From Vibrio mimicus CAIM 602 (lineage in GTDB: Bacteria; Pseudomonadota; Gammaproteobacteria; Enterobacterales; Vibrionaceae), in assembly GCF_000338875.1 (NCBI RefSeq), contig NZ_AOMO01000016.1:27650-91649 (forward strand): 64,000 nucleotides of DNA, written 5' to 3'. Both the position numbers and the translations under genes were made by a program. Positions 51,264 through 60,302 of this stretch are shown here, in pieces. The notes beneath the pieces were generated by a model that was not told the DNA's origin, made no database searches, and saw nothing but the letters and a program-made list of their open reading frames with translations. Within the stretch, counting starts at the first letter, position 1. Each line of letters begins with the position of its first letter.

Positions 51264-51917
51264 TTAAGCGAAGCCGTTTTGCTGCAGAAAATCCATCGTC
51301 AGTCGTGATTGTGGTTCGCTCTCTTTGCTTCCTTGGAGCAAGCGCTCCATGTAACGCGCTAACACATCCACTTCCAGATTCACTCGGCGACCCACTTGGA
51401 ATTCATCGATGGTGGTTTCTGCACTGGTGTGGGGAACAATCGTCAGTTTGAAGGCGTTCTTGCGTAAATCATTCACCGTCAAACTAATTCCATCGACCGT
51501 AATCGAGCCTTTTTCCGCGACGTATTTGTTCAGTTCCGCAGGCATATTGACCCACAATTCTACCGCACGGCCAACAGGAATACGCTCAACGATTTCGCCT
51601 ACACCATCCACATGTCCAGAAACGATGTGGCCACCAAAGCGAGTAGTCGGCAGCATCGCTTTCTCAAGGTTGACGCGATCTCCTACTTGATACTGAGCAA
51701 AGCCAGACTTCTTCAAGGTTTCCATCGACAGATCTGCGCTGAAACTGCGCGAATCAAAGGCCACGACAGTTAAACACACGCCATTGGTAGCGATACTGTC
51801 ACCGAGTTTGACATCGGCCATATCCAACTTGCCCACCTCAACAGTGATGGTGACATCGCTGCCTTTGGGGATGATTGCTGTCAGCTTGCCGACCGCTTCA
51901 ATAATTCCAGTAAACAT
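51264..51917 (-). CDS. ribE: Riboflavin synthase, alpha subunit
   Basis: RibE (RibC in E. coli) dismutates two lumazines into riboflavin. The start at 51917 gives the invariant N-terminus MFTGIIEAVGKL; the longer ORF overlaps ribD. The 217 residues are two tandem lumazine-binding domains, each with a GxHxxxGHVD or DGISLTV-type segment (FGGHIVSGHVDGVGEI near 94, SITVDGISLTVND near 142). It lies four bases after ribD. Confidence 0.96.
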   Translation of the reverse strand: MFTGIIEAVGKLTAIIPKGSDVTITVEVGKLDMADVKLGDSIATNGVCLTVVAFDSRSFSADLSMETLKKSGFAQYQVGDRVNLEKAMLPTTRFGGHIVSGHVDGVGEIVERIPVGRAVELWVNMPAELNKYVAEKGSITVDGISLTVNDLRKNAFKLTIVPHTSAETTIDEFQVGRRVNLEVDVLARYMERLLQGSKESEPQSRLTMDFLQQNGFA

Positions 51918-51921
51918 AGTG

Positions 51922-53025
51922 TTAATCTTTTGATTTTGGGGTGGCGATGATCCGCAGATCCGCCCCCACCATTCGACAATCTTCAATTTTGAGTTCAATG
52001 GCCTCAGCCATCTCTGTCAAACCGAGCGCGCCAAATAAACCACGGCCATCGCTGCCCATCAATTTTGGCGCTAAATAGAGAATAATTTCATCCACCAACT
52101 TTTGCTCAATCAATGATTGAGCCAGTTGGCTCCCCGCTTCTACCCACACTTGATTCACATTGTGTTGCTGAGCCAGTAGTGCCAAAAGCTCACGCAAATC
52201 AAGCTTTCCATTCTCAGCAGAAATGCAGAGATCGGCATTCTCGCTGGCAACTTGCAGCACCGGTGAAGGTGTTTGGTATAGCGCTAACTCTGGATGCAAT
52301 TGATGTTGACGATCCAAAATGACGCGAAGAGGCTGACGCAAATCTGTTTCAGCGTATTGCGCTTGTACCGATTGCGGTAAATCGTGCCAACGCACTGCCA
52401 GTGAAGCGTTATCCGCAAGCACCGTTTGGCTTGTAGAAAGAATCGCGCTGGCTTGAGCACGAAAACGTTGCACATCTTTACGCGCAGCGGGAGAGGTGAT
52501 CCACTGACTTTTACCGTTAGCGAGCGCAGTTTGGCCATCGAGACTCGCAGCCATTTTAAGCTGCACATAAGGCATGCCGGTTTCCATACGTTTCAGGAAA
52601 CCGCGGTTCAGCGCTCGAGCATCCGCTTCGAGCAAACCCACCTCAACCTCTATGCCTGCATCACGCAACATTTGCACGCCACGACCAGCCACTTGCGGAT
52701 TGGGATCTTGCATCGCGCAAATGACTTTCGCCACTCCGGCTTTGATAAGGCCTTCGGCACATGGTGGAGTGCGGCCGTAATGAGAACAAGGCTCTAAAGT
52801 GACGTAAGCAGTAGCACCGCGAGTCAGCTCGCCAGCTTGACGCATAGCATGCACTTCGGCATGTGGCTCGCCAGCGCGGAAATGGAAACCTTCACCAACA
52901 ATTTGCTCGCCGCGCGTAATCACGCAGCCAACATTAGGATTTGGGGAAGTGGTAAAACGTCCACGCCACGCTAATTTAATCGCACGGGACATCATTTGAT
53001 GATCAAAAGAGGTAAACATAGGCAT
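51922..53025 (-). CDS. ribD: Bifunctional riboflavin deaminase/reductase RibD
   Basis: RibD catalyses the second and third steps of riboflavin synthesis. The N-terminal deaminase (1-145) has the zinc motif EPHAEVHAMRQAGE and VTLEPCSHYGRTPPCAEGLIKAGV. The C-terminal NADPH reductase domain (147-367) contains MPYVQLKMAASLDGQTALANGKSQWITS and VWVEAGSQLAQSLIEQKLVDEIILYLAPKLMG. It lies 12 bases downstream of nrdR. Confidence 0.97.
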   Translation of the reverse strand: MPMFTSFDHQMMSRAIKLAWRGRFTTSPNPNVGCVITRGEQIVGEGFHFRAGEPHAEVHAMRQAGELTRGATAYVTLEPCSHYGRTPPCAEGLIKAGVAKVICAMQDPNPQVAGRGVQMLRDAGIEVEVGLLEADARALNRGFLKRMETGMPYVQLKMAASLDGQTALANGKSQWITSPAARKDVQRFRAQASAILSTSQTVLADNASLAVRWHDLPQSVQAQYAETDLRQPLRVILDRQHQLHPELALYQTPSPVLQVASENADLCISAENGKLDLRELLALLAQQHNVNQVWVEAGSQLAQSLIEQKLVDEIILYLAPKLMGSDGRGLFGALGLTEMAEAIELKIEDCRMVGADLRIIATPKSKD

Positions 53026-53037
53026 AGTCGCTGTACA

Positions 53038-53487
53038 TTAATCCTGTAGCTTGGCGATCTCTTCGCCAAACTCACGTACATCTTCAAAACTACGATATAC
53101 GGAAGCAAAGCGGATATAGGCCACTTTATCCAGTTCTTTCAGTTGCTCCATGACCAAGTTACCAATCAGTTTACTTGGTACTTCACGTTCGCCAGTGGCG
53201 CGCAACTTGGATTTGATGGTGCTGATCGCCAGCTCAATCGCATCAGCACTGACAGGACGCTTTTCCAATGCGCGCTGCATGCCGCCAACCATTTTCTCTT
53301 CATCAAAAGGCTCGCGATTACCATTCGATTTGATCACACGCGGCATCACTAACTCCGCGCTTTCAAAGGTAGTAAAGCGTTCATTACAAGCCAGACACTG
53401 ACGACGACGACGCACTTGATGTCCGTCGGCCACCAGACGTGAATCGATCACTTTGGTATCGTTTTCAGAACAGAAAGGACAATGCAT
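53038..53487 (-). CDS. nrdR: Transcriptional repressor NrdR
   Basis: NrdR is the ATP/dATP-sensing repressor of ribonucleotide reductase genes. The start at 53487 gives [19 protein letters not shown]; upstream in-frame residues are not conserved. The zinc ribbon uses C3, C6 and the CLAC pair at 31-34; the ATP-cone domain follows (about 49-139, with [24 protein letters not shown]). It heads the nrdR-ribD-ribE-ribB-ribH run. Confidence 0.96.
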   Translation of the reverse strand: MHCPFCSENDTKVIDSRLVADGHQVRRRRQCLACNERFTTFESAELVMPRVIKSNGNREPFDEEKMVGGMQRALEKRPVSADAIELAISTIKSKLRATGEREVPSKLIGNLVMEQLKELDKVAYIRFASVYRSFEDVREFGEEIAKLQD

Positions 53488-53544
53488 ATTACCTCCATAA
53501 CAAGGCAACCAGTGTAGCCGATGTGCTCTAGAGAGCCAAAGAAA

Positions 53545-53563
53545 AAGGGGCACTAAGCCCCTT
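53545..53563 (-). terminator. Terminator of proBA
   Basis: AAGGGGC and GCCCCTT pair around a five-base loop; the minus strand reads TTGGTTTTT-like bases, TTTTTCTTTGG, after the stem. The plus strand ends TTAAC, so the hairpin serves proA. Confidence 0.75.
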
Positions 53564-53617
53564 AACATCACATCTTTACTTGGATTTTTTAGCTGCGTGA
53601 CAGGTAATTAGCCTTAC

Positions 53618-54838
53618 CTACCATTTGTAGCTGGTGAGTTCTTCCAGCCCCATTGGGCCTCGAGCATGCAGTTTTTGAGTTGAAACCGCTACTTCTGCGC
53701 CCAAACCAAACTGCGCACCGTCGGTAAAACGAGTTGAAGCGTTCACATACACTGCCGCTGAACCAGCCGTATTAACAAACAGTTCTGCGTTGTAGAGATC
53801 ATTCGTCATGATCGCATCAGAGTGGCTCGCATTGTGTTCACGCATGTGATCGATAGCTTCTTGTACGTCTTGCACCACTTTCACCCCTAAGGTGTAGCTT
53901 AGCCATTCGGTATCAAAATCTCCGTCTTGCGCATCGCGCAGATCGGTAGCTGAACTCATCAATGCCCTCGCTTTTGGCTCAGCGACAAACGCCACTTTGC
54001 CATTCAGTTTGGCGACCAATTTTTCCAGTAACGGTTTCGCAATCGCTTGATGCACCAATAAGGTGTCTAGCGCATTACACGCTGAAGGGCGTTGCACTTT
54101 GGCGTTTTCAATAACGGCGACCGATTTATCCAGATCTGCACTTTCATCAACGAAAATATGGCTGATACCAAATCCACCAATGATCACTGGTACTGTACTG
54201 TTTTCTTTGCACATTCTATGCAGACCTGCACCACCACGTGGAATGATCATATCCACATAATCATCCATTTTCAGCAGTTGGGTGACCAGTTCACGATCTG
54301 GCTTTTCAATGTACTGCACGGAGGCTGCAGGCAAACCCGCTTTGTCGAGTGCTGACTGAATAACTTTGACCAGTTCCATGTTAGAGAAAAATGTCTCTTT
54401 GCCACCACGCAGAATCGCTGCGTTCCCTGTTTTCAAACAGAGTGCAGCAATATCAATCGTCACGTTTGGTCGTGCTTCATAAATCACGCCAACTACGCCA
54501 AGGGGCACACGGCGACGCGCCAGTGACATGCCGTTTTCCAGCACACGACTATCGATTTCGCTGCCCACTGGATCGTTCAACTTAATCACGTTACGCACAT
54601 CGTTGGCGATCGCTTGCAAGCGAGACTCATTAAGCAGCAAACGATCCAGCATGGCATCAGACAAACCAGCTTCGCGCCCTAATGCAATATCTTTGGCATT
54701 CGCTGCGAGAATGCTCGCACTTTGTGCTTCCAGCTGATCGGCCATGATGGCGAGAGCCTGATTTTTTTGCGCGGTACTGGCCGTTGCCAATTGGAAAGAG
54801 GCCGCTTTGGCCGCTTTACCGAGTACGGTTAAATCCAT
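53618..54838 (-). CDS. proA: Gamma-glutamyl phosphate reductase, C-terminus clipped by a frameshift
   Basis: ProA reduces gamma-glutamyl phosphate to glutamate semialdehyde with NADPH (proline synthesis). The second ATG (54838) is chosen since the GGAG lies at better distance from it. As read the product is 406 residues ending [11 protein letters not shown]. The next frame then gives [10 protein letters not shown] and TAA (53589-53591), the expected tail. A missing G at plus 53621-53622 explains the shift; the intact gene would span 53589-54838 with 416 residues. The catalytic Cys segment [15 protein letters not shown] is intact, so activity may survive. Confidence 0.93.
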   Translation of the reverse strand: MDLTVLGKAAKAASFQLATASTAQKNQALAIMADQLEAQSASILAANAKDIALGREAGLSDAMLDRLLLNESRLQAIANDVRNVIKLNDPVGSEIDSRVLENGMSLARRRVPLGVVGVIYEARPNVTIDIAALCLKTGNAAILRGGKETFFSNMELVKVIQSALDKAGLPAASVQYIEKPDRELVTQLLKMDDYVDMIIPRGGAGLHRMCKENSTVPVIIGGFGISHIFVDESADLDKSVAVIENAKVQRPSACNALDTLLVHQAIAKPLLEKLVAKLNGKVAFVAEPKARALMSSATDLRDAQDGDFDTEWLSYTLGVKVVQDVQEAIDHMREHNASHSDAIMTNDLYNAELFVNTAGSAAVYVNASTRFTDGAQFGLGAEVAVSTQKLHARGPMGLEELTSYKW

Positions 54839-54849
54839 CATTCTCTCCT

Positions 54850-55983
54850 CTATTCTTGAATCACGACCATGTCGTCGCGATGAATCACTTCTGAGCCGTG
54901 ATCGTAGCCTAAAATATCGATGATCTCTTTACTGTGCTTACCCGCGATTTCCGCTAAAGCATCATGTGCATAGGCTGAAATGCCACGCGCGACCAGATGG
55001 TTTTGTTTATCCAATACACGCACTACTTCTCCACGATTGAAGTGGCCTTGCACACGAACTACCCCTTTAGCCAGCAAACTGCTGCCTTTGTTGAGTACCG
55101 CTTTCACCGCGCCATCATCAATCACAATGTCACCAGAAGCGGCGGGCCCCGCCAAAATCCAGCGTTTACGGTTTTCTAAGGCTTCTTCTAAAGCCAAGAA
55201 ACGCGTGCCTTGTGGCTCATCGCTCAACGAATCAAAAATCACATTGGGTGCGCGACCTGCAGCAATGATCACTTCAATGCCTGCACGGCGGGCAATGTCA
55301 GCCGCTTGCAACTTAGTTGCCATGCCACCAGTACCAAGTGTTGTACCACTGCCACCAGCAATTTTGCGCAGCGTATCATCAATGGTGGTCACTTCTTTGA
55401 TCAGTTGTGCATTAGGATCTTTGCGAGGATCGGCGGTGAACAAACCTTTTTGATCGGTCAGCAGCAGCAATTTGTCTGCGCCACACAAAATACCTACCAG
55501 CGCCGATAAGTTATCGTTGTCACCGACTTTGATTTCATTGGTCGCCACCGCATCGTTTTCGTTGACCACTGGCACAATGCCGTTTTCAACTAAGGCATTG
55601 ATGGTGTCACGCGCATTGAGGAAACGTTCGCGATCATCAAGATCAGCGCGTGTCAGCAGCATCTGACCAATTTTGATGCCGTAAATCGCAAACAGCGATT
55701 CCCATACTTGAATCAAACGACTTTGCCCAACCGCCGCCAGCAGTTGCTTGCTGGAGATCGCGTTGGGCAGCGCAGGGTAACCTAAGTGCTCACGGCCTGC
55801 CGCAATGGCACCCGAGGTCACGATCACTACCGAGTGACCTTGTTTTTTCAGTTCTGCACACTGGCGTGCCAGCTCAACCATATGAGCTCGATCCAGCGCG
55901 AGAGTACCACCGGTCAGAACACTGGTTCCCAGCTTCACAACAACCGTTTGTGGAGCCTTTACGCTTCGTTGATTTGTAGTCAT
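54850..55983 (-). CDS. proB: Glutamate 5-kinase
   Basis: ProB phosphorylates glutamate, the feedback-controlled first step of proline synthesis. The start at 55983 gives [26 protein letters not shown]; the upstream extension lacks homology. The 377 residues have an amino-acid-kinase domain (about 15-260, with [25 protein letters not shown] near 142 and [19 protein letters not shown] near 218) and a C-terminal PUA domain (about 285-370). It precedes proA by eight bases: one operon. Confidence 0.96.
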   Translation of the reverse strand: MTTNQRSVKAPQTVVVKLGTSVLTGGTLALDRAHMVELARQCAELKKQGHSVVIVTSGAIAAGREHLGYPALPNAISSKQLLAAVGQSRLIQVWESLFAIYGIKIGQMLLTRADLDDRERFLNARDTINALVENGIVPVVNENDAVATNEIKVGDNDNLSALVGILCGADKLLLLTDQKGLFTADPRKDPNAQLIKEVTTIDDTLRKIAGGSGTTLGTGGMATKLQAADIARRAGIEVIIAAGRAPNVIFDSLSDEPQGTRFLALEEALENRKRWILAGPAASGDIVIDDGAVKAVLNKGSSLLAKGVVRVQGHFNRGEVVRVLDKQNHLVARGISAYAHDALAEIAGKHSKEIIDILGYDHGSEVIHRDDMVVIQE

Positions 55984-56051
55984 GATTGCTTCTGTCGAGA
56001 AAAACTTTAAGAGACGATGTTTTAGCAATCCGCACTGCATTGCACAAGCAG

Positions 56052-56075
56052 AAAAAGGTGCAAAAGCACCTTTTT
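56052..56075. terminator. Terminator between crl and proBA
   Basis: AAAAAGGTGC and GCACCTTTTT form a ten-pair stem with an AAAA loop, 29 bases after the crl stop on the minus strand. Confidence 0.85.
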
Positions 56076-56103
56076 CTTCTGGTTATCGATTCAACAGGGT
56101 CAA

Positions 56104-56493
56104 TTAAGCAAAATCCGCAGACTCGCTAGCAACACTCACGGTAATTTCGAAACGTTCGCGTAACGTTTTGACTAACTTTTTGTGAAATTCAACCTGAGTG
56201 TGATTAACTTCAGTTTGTGCCGCTTCAGGGATCGCTTCCGCAATCCAATCTCCCGATACACTATAACGGCCGATATGATAACAAGCGGACATCTCTTGTT
56301 CGTTTTGGGTCAATTCCATCCACCAGCCCCAAAACTCACGCTTCTCAGGGGATTTTTTATCGTTAACACAAAAGGCGAGACAATCAAATAGGTAGAATCG
56401 CTCACTACACTGCCCTTCACGTAAATAAGGGCCAATGGCTTTCAGGGTCGAAAGCAGACGGTAGTGGGTAGGGTTTTTGGTCATCTCTGACAT
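56104..56493 (-). CDS. crl: Sigma-S binding protein Crl
   Basis: Crl binds sigma-S and helps it recruit core polymerase. The 129-residue protein carries the family core YLFDCLAFCVNDKKSPEKREFWGWWMEL (about residues 48-75), with the FWGWWMEL motif nearly unchanged from E. coli. GGAG seven bases upstream supports the first ATG; a second ATG is three codons in. It lies between frsA and proB, and crl lies near proBA and frsA in enterobacteria as well. Confidence 0.92.
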   Translation of the reverse strand: MSEMTKNPTHYRLLSTLKAIGPYLREGQCSERFYLFDCLAFCVNDKKSPEKREFWGWWMELTQNEQEMSACYHIGRYSVSGDWIAEAIPEAAQTEVNHTQVEFHKKLVKTLRERFEITVSVASESADFA

Positions 56494-56593
56494 AGTTCAT
56501 CTCCATAAGCAGCAATAAGCATCTTTTCATGTTGTTATTGGGCGAATAATTTACGCCTCTTAATACTTACTCTTGATGACTTTTATGGAAATG

Positions 56594-57841
56594 TCACTTG
56601 CAAAGTTCATCTTCTAACCAGTTTATTGCCAAATCGAGGGATTGCTCATATCCCTGTGAAATGGTTTTACTTTTTACTTTCTTTGCTTGCCCACCTTGGC
56701 TAAAGAGTGCCACGAGTTGGTTGTCTGAATAAGGCGAAACAGGATCACCTTCTAACCCAAGCGCCAAAATTGGTGTTTTCGTTCTTCGGCCAGACATAAA
56801 ACCTTGTACTTTCAGTGACCACGCCATCAATTGCCCAGCTAAACTGCGTACATCCACCACATTTTTGCCTAAGCGTGACGCCAGAACATCGAGATACATT
56901 TTAGGCATTGCTGCCAATTTATTCGGAGATGTGAAAATATCATGGATTGGAGCACCCAACGCGACACACGCTTTGACTTTGTCAGACTCTAAAAATGCAA
57001 GACGCGCCATTGCATTGCCGCCAAATCGGAAACCAATCAATCCCACACGGAAATGATCCACCCAAGGCAGATCCGCCAATTGATTCAATACGGCCTGATG
57101 TAAACAGGATGAATCCTCTGTCAGTGGCCATTGTGAACTGGCACCCAGCGATGGCATATCAATCGTGAGCATGGCAATATCTCGCTTCGATAAATAATCA
57201 CGAAACAGACGCCACATATCGGTTTGCAGACTATCCAAACCAGCACTGACTAACACCACAGGCTTAGGTGAGTCGGTATTGCACAGGTGTAAATAACCCG
57301 CGATTTTTTTGTTTTGGTAGGAAAACTCTAAACGCTTAACCACAAACCCCGTAAGCTTAGCCCCCTCTTGATAAGCATTGTTCGCCAGCACTTGAGCTTG
57401 AAGAGCCAAGTTATCGTTTTTGAGATGAGGGTAACCTGCGATGCTATAGCAAAGTGCTGCGGTGAACATTTCGTCAGCGGCATCTTCCCCTTGTTGCTCT
57501 GCGGCCTGCTTTTGATGCTGCATGCCGATACGAGTCCACTCATAAGTCCAGTTACCGCTGCGGTAGCCCATTACGGTATCTAGCCATTCATCATGAGTTC
57601 GAGAATGTTTTGAAGAGGCAATCCGCGCGAGAACCTCTTCCTGTTCCACAGGATCAAGCCCCTGCCACACCCATTGCAAACGGCGTAAGTTGCGATACCA
57701 AGCAGAAGAGGATTGCTCACGACGCGTTTCCAATAGCTCCAAACTGCTTGGCATATATTGGGTAAGCGAAGAAGTCTCTTTAGCTTGTTTGTGATTTTGA
57801 AACAGGGTCTCAGACAGGTTTTTGCTGATCGCTTCGGACAT
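56594..57841 (-). CDS. frsA: FrsA family alpha/beta hydrolase
   Basis: This 415-residue protein has an alpha/beta-hydrolase core in its C-terminal two thirds: KPVVLVSAGLDSLQTDMWRLFRDYLSKRDIAMLTIDMPSLG near 192, VGLIGFRFGGNAMARLAFLES near 270 and ILALGLEGDPVSPYSDNQLV near 360. The usual nucleophile elbow GxSxG reads GFRFG, without Ser, as in other FrsA proteins. FrsA interacts with IIA-Glc in the related V. vulnificus and is linked to the fermentation/respiration choice. It is upstream of crl on the same strand. Confidence 0.92.
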   Translation of the reverse strand: MSEAISKNLSETLFQNHKQAKETSSLTQYMPSSLELLETRREQSSSAWYRNLRRLQWVWQGLDPVEQEEVLARIASSKHSRTHDEWLDTVMGYRSGNWTYEWTRIGMQHQKQAAEQQGEDAADEMFTAALCYSIAGYPHLKNDNLALQAQVLANNAYQEGAKLTGFVVKRLEFSYQNKKIAGYLHLCNTDSPKPVVLVSAGLDSLQTDMWRLFRDYLSKRDIAMLTIDMPSLGASSQWPLTEDSSCLHQAVLNQLADLPWVDHFRVGLIGFRFGGNAMARLAFLESDKVKACVALGAPIHDIFTSPNKLAAMPKMYLDVLASRLGKNVVDVRSLAGQLMAWSLKVQGFMSGRRTKTPILALGLEGDPVSPYSDNQLVALFSQGGQAKKVKSKTISQGYEQSLDLAINWLEDELCK

Positions 57842-57890
57842 GACAAGTCTCTATGCTGGCGTTGCGCTAAGTTTGGCTAACAGTAGTAAA

Positions 57891-57918
57891 AAAAAATGAC
57901 CCTTGAAAGGGTCATTTT
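57891..57918 (-). terminator. Terminator of gpt
   Basis: AATGACCCTT and AAGGGTCATT pair around a short loop; the minus strand continues with a T8 run. Confidence 0.85.
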
Positions 57919-57937
57919 CAAATTCTAAGCAAAAAGA

Positions 57938-58402
57938 CTACTTTTGCTTACGATTAACTGGTTCAACGTAGGACAACACCATGTCCCATGGTTGCTCAAT
58001 CCAAGTGTCTTGAGGAATATCAACCACATATTCGTCAACCAAGTCTTTACCTGCTGGTTTAGCACAAACAGTAACAAATTTAGCTTTTGGATACATTTCA
58101 CGGATTTTACGTGCTGTATCACCGCTATCCACGAGATCATCAATGATCAGGAAACCTTCCCCGTCATGCTCAGGCGCTTTCAGTACTGTCATATCACGCT
58201 GGTGATCATGGTCATAGCTAGAGATACATACGGTATCTACATAGCGAATACCCAATTCACGAGCGAGAATTGCAGCAGGAACTAAGCCACCACGGCTGAC
58301 ACCCAAGATACCCTTCCATTGTTCTGCTGGCATCTGACGTTGTGCAAGTTCACGGCAGTAATGCTGCATATTGTCCCAGGTGATAACGAATTTTTTGCTC
58401 AT
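57938..58402 (-). CDS. gpt: Xanthine-guanine phosphoribosyltransferase
   Basis: Gpt salvages guanine and xanthine to GMP and XMP with PRPP. The 154-residue protein starts [41 protein letters not shown] near 36 and the PRPP loop [17 protein letters not shown] near 83 are the family motifs. The gene starts 37 bases after the stop of the purine permease gene on the same strand, so import and salvage may share a PurR-controlled transcript. Confidence 0.96.
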   Translation of the reverse strand: MSKKFVITWDNMQHYCRELAQRQMPAEQWKGILGVSRGGLVPAAILARELGIRYVDTVCISSYDHDHQRDMTVLKAPEHDGEGFLIIDDLVDSGDTARKIREMYPKAKFVTVCAKPAGKDLVDEYVVDIPQDTWIEQPWDMVLSYVEPVNRKQK

Positions 58403-58439
58403 GTGATAAACCTAAATTGAATTTTTATAACTTCTTCTA

Positions 58440-59732
58440 TTACGCAGCCGCAATGTACTTGATGACAAAAATCGCCGCCATGACCCAAACACTGAGAGAG
58501 ACGCTGCGTCCTTTACCACTGAAGAGTTTGATCGCTGCATAAGCAATGAAACCCAGTGAGATACCTTCGGCAATCGAGAATGTCAGAGGCATCATCAAAC
58601 AGGTGACAACAGTGGGTGCCGCTTCAGTCAGATCACGCCAATCAATGCTCACTAAACCAGACAACATCAGAATAGCGACATAGAAAAGTGCGCCGGCCGT
58701 CGCATAAGCTGGGATCATACCCGCTAATGGCGAGAAGAATAATGCAAGAAGGAACAAAATGCCAACAACCACAGCCGTTAACCCAGTACGGCCACCCACA
58801 GCGACACCAGAGACACTTTCAATATAAGAAGTGGTGTTAGAAGTACCCAACAAAGCGCCTACAGAAGTTGCCGTAGAGTCAGCTAAAAGAGCGCGGTTCA
58901 GGCGTGGAATTTTGCCATCTTTTTCAATCAAGTCCGCTTTAGTCGCTACGCCAACTAAAGTGCCTGCTGTATCAAACAGGTCAACAAACAGGAAAGCAAA
59001 AACAACAGAAATCATGCCGATTTCAAATACAGCCGAGAAATCCAATTGCATGAAGGTTGGCGCAATGCTTGGTGGCGCAGAAACAATGCCGCCCCACTGC
59101 ACATCACCAAACGCTAAACCCAGAGCTGTGACCGCTAAGATAGCGATCATCACCGCACCTTTCACACCACGATACACCAAACCGATCGTCAGGAAGAAAC
59201 CCACAGCAGCCAACACAGCGTGCAGTGAAGTAATAGCGCCTAGAGAAACCAGCGTCGCCGGATTATCAACAACAATGCCTGCATTTTTTAATGCGATGAA
59301 AGCCAAGAATAGACCAATACCCGCCGAGATACCGGTGCGTAAAGAATGTGGAATTGAGTTGATGATCCACTCACGGATTTTGAACAAACTGAGTAGGATA
59401 AACAGCACACCAGAGCAGAACACCGCTGCCAGTGCAACCTGCCATGTATGTCCCATGCCCAGAACAACACCATAAGTAAAGAAGGCGTTAAGCCCCATAC
59501 CTGGTGCTTGTGCAATCGGATAGTTCGCGACAAAACCCATGATGAAACAGCCAATCGCCGCAGCCAAACAGGTCGCAACGAAAACTGCGCCACGATCCAT
59601 CCCAGCATCCGACAAAATCGCTGGGTTAACAAAAATGATGTAAGCCATGGTCAAGAAAGTAGTGACCCCAGCAAGAATCTCAGTGCGCACGTTCGTGCGA
59701 TATTCACTGAGTTTAAAAAGCTTTTCCAGCAT
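58440..59732 (-). CDS. Purine (guanine/hypoxanthine) permease, AzgA/GhxP-like NCS2 family
   Basis: This 430-residue inner-membrane protein has about 12 hydrophobic segments. The N-terminus RTEILAGVTTFLTMAYIIFVNPAIL and the segment FVDLFDTAGTLVGVATKADL near 247 (with GTSNTTSYIESVSGVAVGGRTGLTAVVVG after it) are hallmarks of the AzgA-type nucleobase:proton symporters. Substrate is inferred from family, from the adjacent gpt and from the PurR box upstream. The E. coli relatives take guanine/hypoxanthine or adenine; the precise specificity cannot be read here. Confidence 0.9.
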   Translation of the reverse strand: MLEKLFKLSEYRTNVRTEILAGVTTFLTMAYIIFVNPAILSDAGMDRGAVFVATCLAAAIGCFIMGFVANYPIAQAPGMGLNAFFTYGVVLGMGHTWQVALAAVFCSGVLFILLSLFKIREWIINSIPHSLRTGISAGIGLFLAFIALKNAGIVVDNPATLVSLGAITSLHAVLAAVGFFLTIGLVYRGVKGAVMIAILAVTALGLAFGDVQWGGIVSAPPSIAPTFMQLDFSAVFEIGMISVVFAFLFVDLFDTAGTLVGVATKADLIEKDGKIPRLNRALLADSTATSVGALLGTSNTTSYIESVSGVAVGGRTGLTAVVVGILFLLALFFSPLAGMIPAYATAGALFYVAILMLSGLVSIDWRDLTEAAPTVVTCLMMPLTFSIAEGISLGFIAYAAIKLFSGKGRSVSLSVWVMAAIFVIKYIAAA

Positions 59733-59754
59733 GTTCGAATCCTTTAGTGGTAAA

Positions 59755-59770
59755 AAGTAAACGGTTGCGT
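59755..59770 (-). promoter_or_regulatory. PurR operator of the purine permease gene
   Basis: On the minus strand ACGCAACCGTTTACTT fits ANGCAANCGNTTNCNT at every fixed position. It lies 23 bases before the permease start and just downstream of the -10 box, a roadblock position. Confidence 0.75.
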
Positions 59771-59785
59771 AAACGATTGGCGGCG

Positions 59786-59791
59786 ATTATA
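59786..59791 (-). promoter_or_regulatory. Permease -10 box
   Basis: A perfect TATAAT on the minus strand, 16 bases upstream of the PurR box. No good -35 at 16-18 bases is seen. Confidence 0.5.
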
Positions 59792-59948
59792 GAGTTATCA
59801 AAAAACAAATTCCAGACACAATTCTGACTGTGCGCTGGTTTTCTAAGCAAAAGGGAAAAAGGTCGATGTGTGGATACGTAAATAGATCAATGCCAACAAA
59901 ATGTTGCGATCGGTATCGAATGAGCGGGATTTTTTGAACATAAAAAAA

Positions 59949-59970
59949 CGCCACCTCAATTGAGATGGCG
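59949..59970 (-). terminator. Rho-independent terminator of vcdRP
   Basis: On the minus strand CGCCATCTCAA pairs with TTGAGGTGGCG (one G-U pair) and is followed by T7. On the plus strand the same position is a C-A mismatch, so the minus strand is the working orientation. Confidence 0.85.
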
Positions 59971-60051
59971 GTGAATCATATCAACCAATTGGTTGTCAAT
60001 AAATTCCAATTTAGGGGTGAACAAAACTTGTTCGAGACGCGAAATCGCGTA

Positions 60052-60141
60052 TCAGTAGCCGAAGCTACGAGGGTATGCAAAGTTACCGGTATACACAGCG
60101 TATTGGTTCCAGAACATTACAGACGATAAACCTTTATTCAT
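60052..60141 (-). CDS. vcdP: 29-residue small protein VcdP
   Basis: This ORF is too short for most gene finders. It starts ATG at 60141 with a weak GGTGAT site four bases upstream and ends TGA at 60052-60054. The peptide begins MNKGLSSVMFWNQYAV and ends PRSFGY. Eight of 29 residues are aromatic (F10, W11, Y14, Y17, F21, Y23, F27, Y29), and Lys3 and Arg25 are its only charged residues; it has no membrane-spanning stretch. In the published system VcdP binds citrate synthase GltA and raises its activity. The match here rests on length, context and the CRP box. Confidence 0.72.
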   Translation of the reverse strand: MNKGLSSVMFWNQYAVYTGNFAYPRSFGY

Positions 60142-60251
60142 AACTATCACCATTAAAATCAAACCCGTTTACTTGATTTCTCGGTTCCATGGAGGCGATA
60201 AATCGGACTCATCCTTTGAGCATTTTCTCTTCGCTAGCGAAGTTGTGTATA

Positions 60252-60279
60252 AATATACCACCAAGAAAATTAATTACAA
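60252..60279 (-). promoter_or_regulatory. vcdRP promoter
   Basis: On the minus strand TTGTAA (plus 60274-60279) and TATATT (60252-60257) with a 16-base spacer, predicting a start near 60245. Confidence 0.5.
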
Positions 60280-60286
60280 TATGAAA

Positions 60287-60302
60287 GGTGATTAAAGTCA
60301 CA
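60287..60302 (-). promoter_or_regulatory. CRP site of vcdRP
   Basis: TGTGACTTTAATCACC on the minus strand matches TGTGA-N6-TCACA at nine of ten positions, centred about 50 bases upstream of the predicted start. Confidence 0.7.

Larger units (their letters stand above)
59942..60246 (-). ncRNA. vcdRP: Dual-function RNA VcdRP (sRNA VcdR plus small-protein ORF)
   Basis: About 300 bases read from a promoter near 60252-60279 to a terminator at 59949-59970. The 5' end folds into the perfect hairpin CTTCGCTAGCGAAG (60229-60242). After a 29-codon ORF come short hairpins (CGCGATTTCGCG, GAACAA/TTGTTC) and an unpaired C-rich stretch with CACCCC (plus 60014-60019), a likely pairing site for GGGGUG-type ribosome-binding sites. 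Then come a palindrome CAACCAATTGGTTG and the terminator. The published V. cholerae VcdRP encodes a 29-residue protein, is repressed by CRP, represses PTS mRNAs and increases citrate synthase activity. Peptide length and the CRP box agree. I identify it from memory of those traits, not by sequence comparison. Confidence 0.72.

Noticed and set aside
58831..59475. 214-codon ORF antisense to the permease gene
   Set aside because: A shadow frame with biased Ser/Thr/Pro-rich composition opposite a clear membrane protein gene; no signals for translation.
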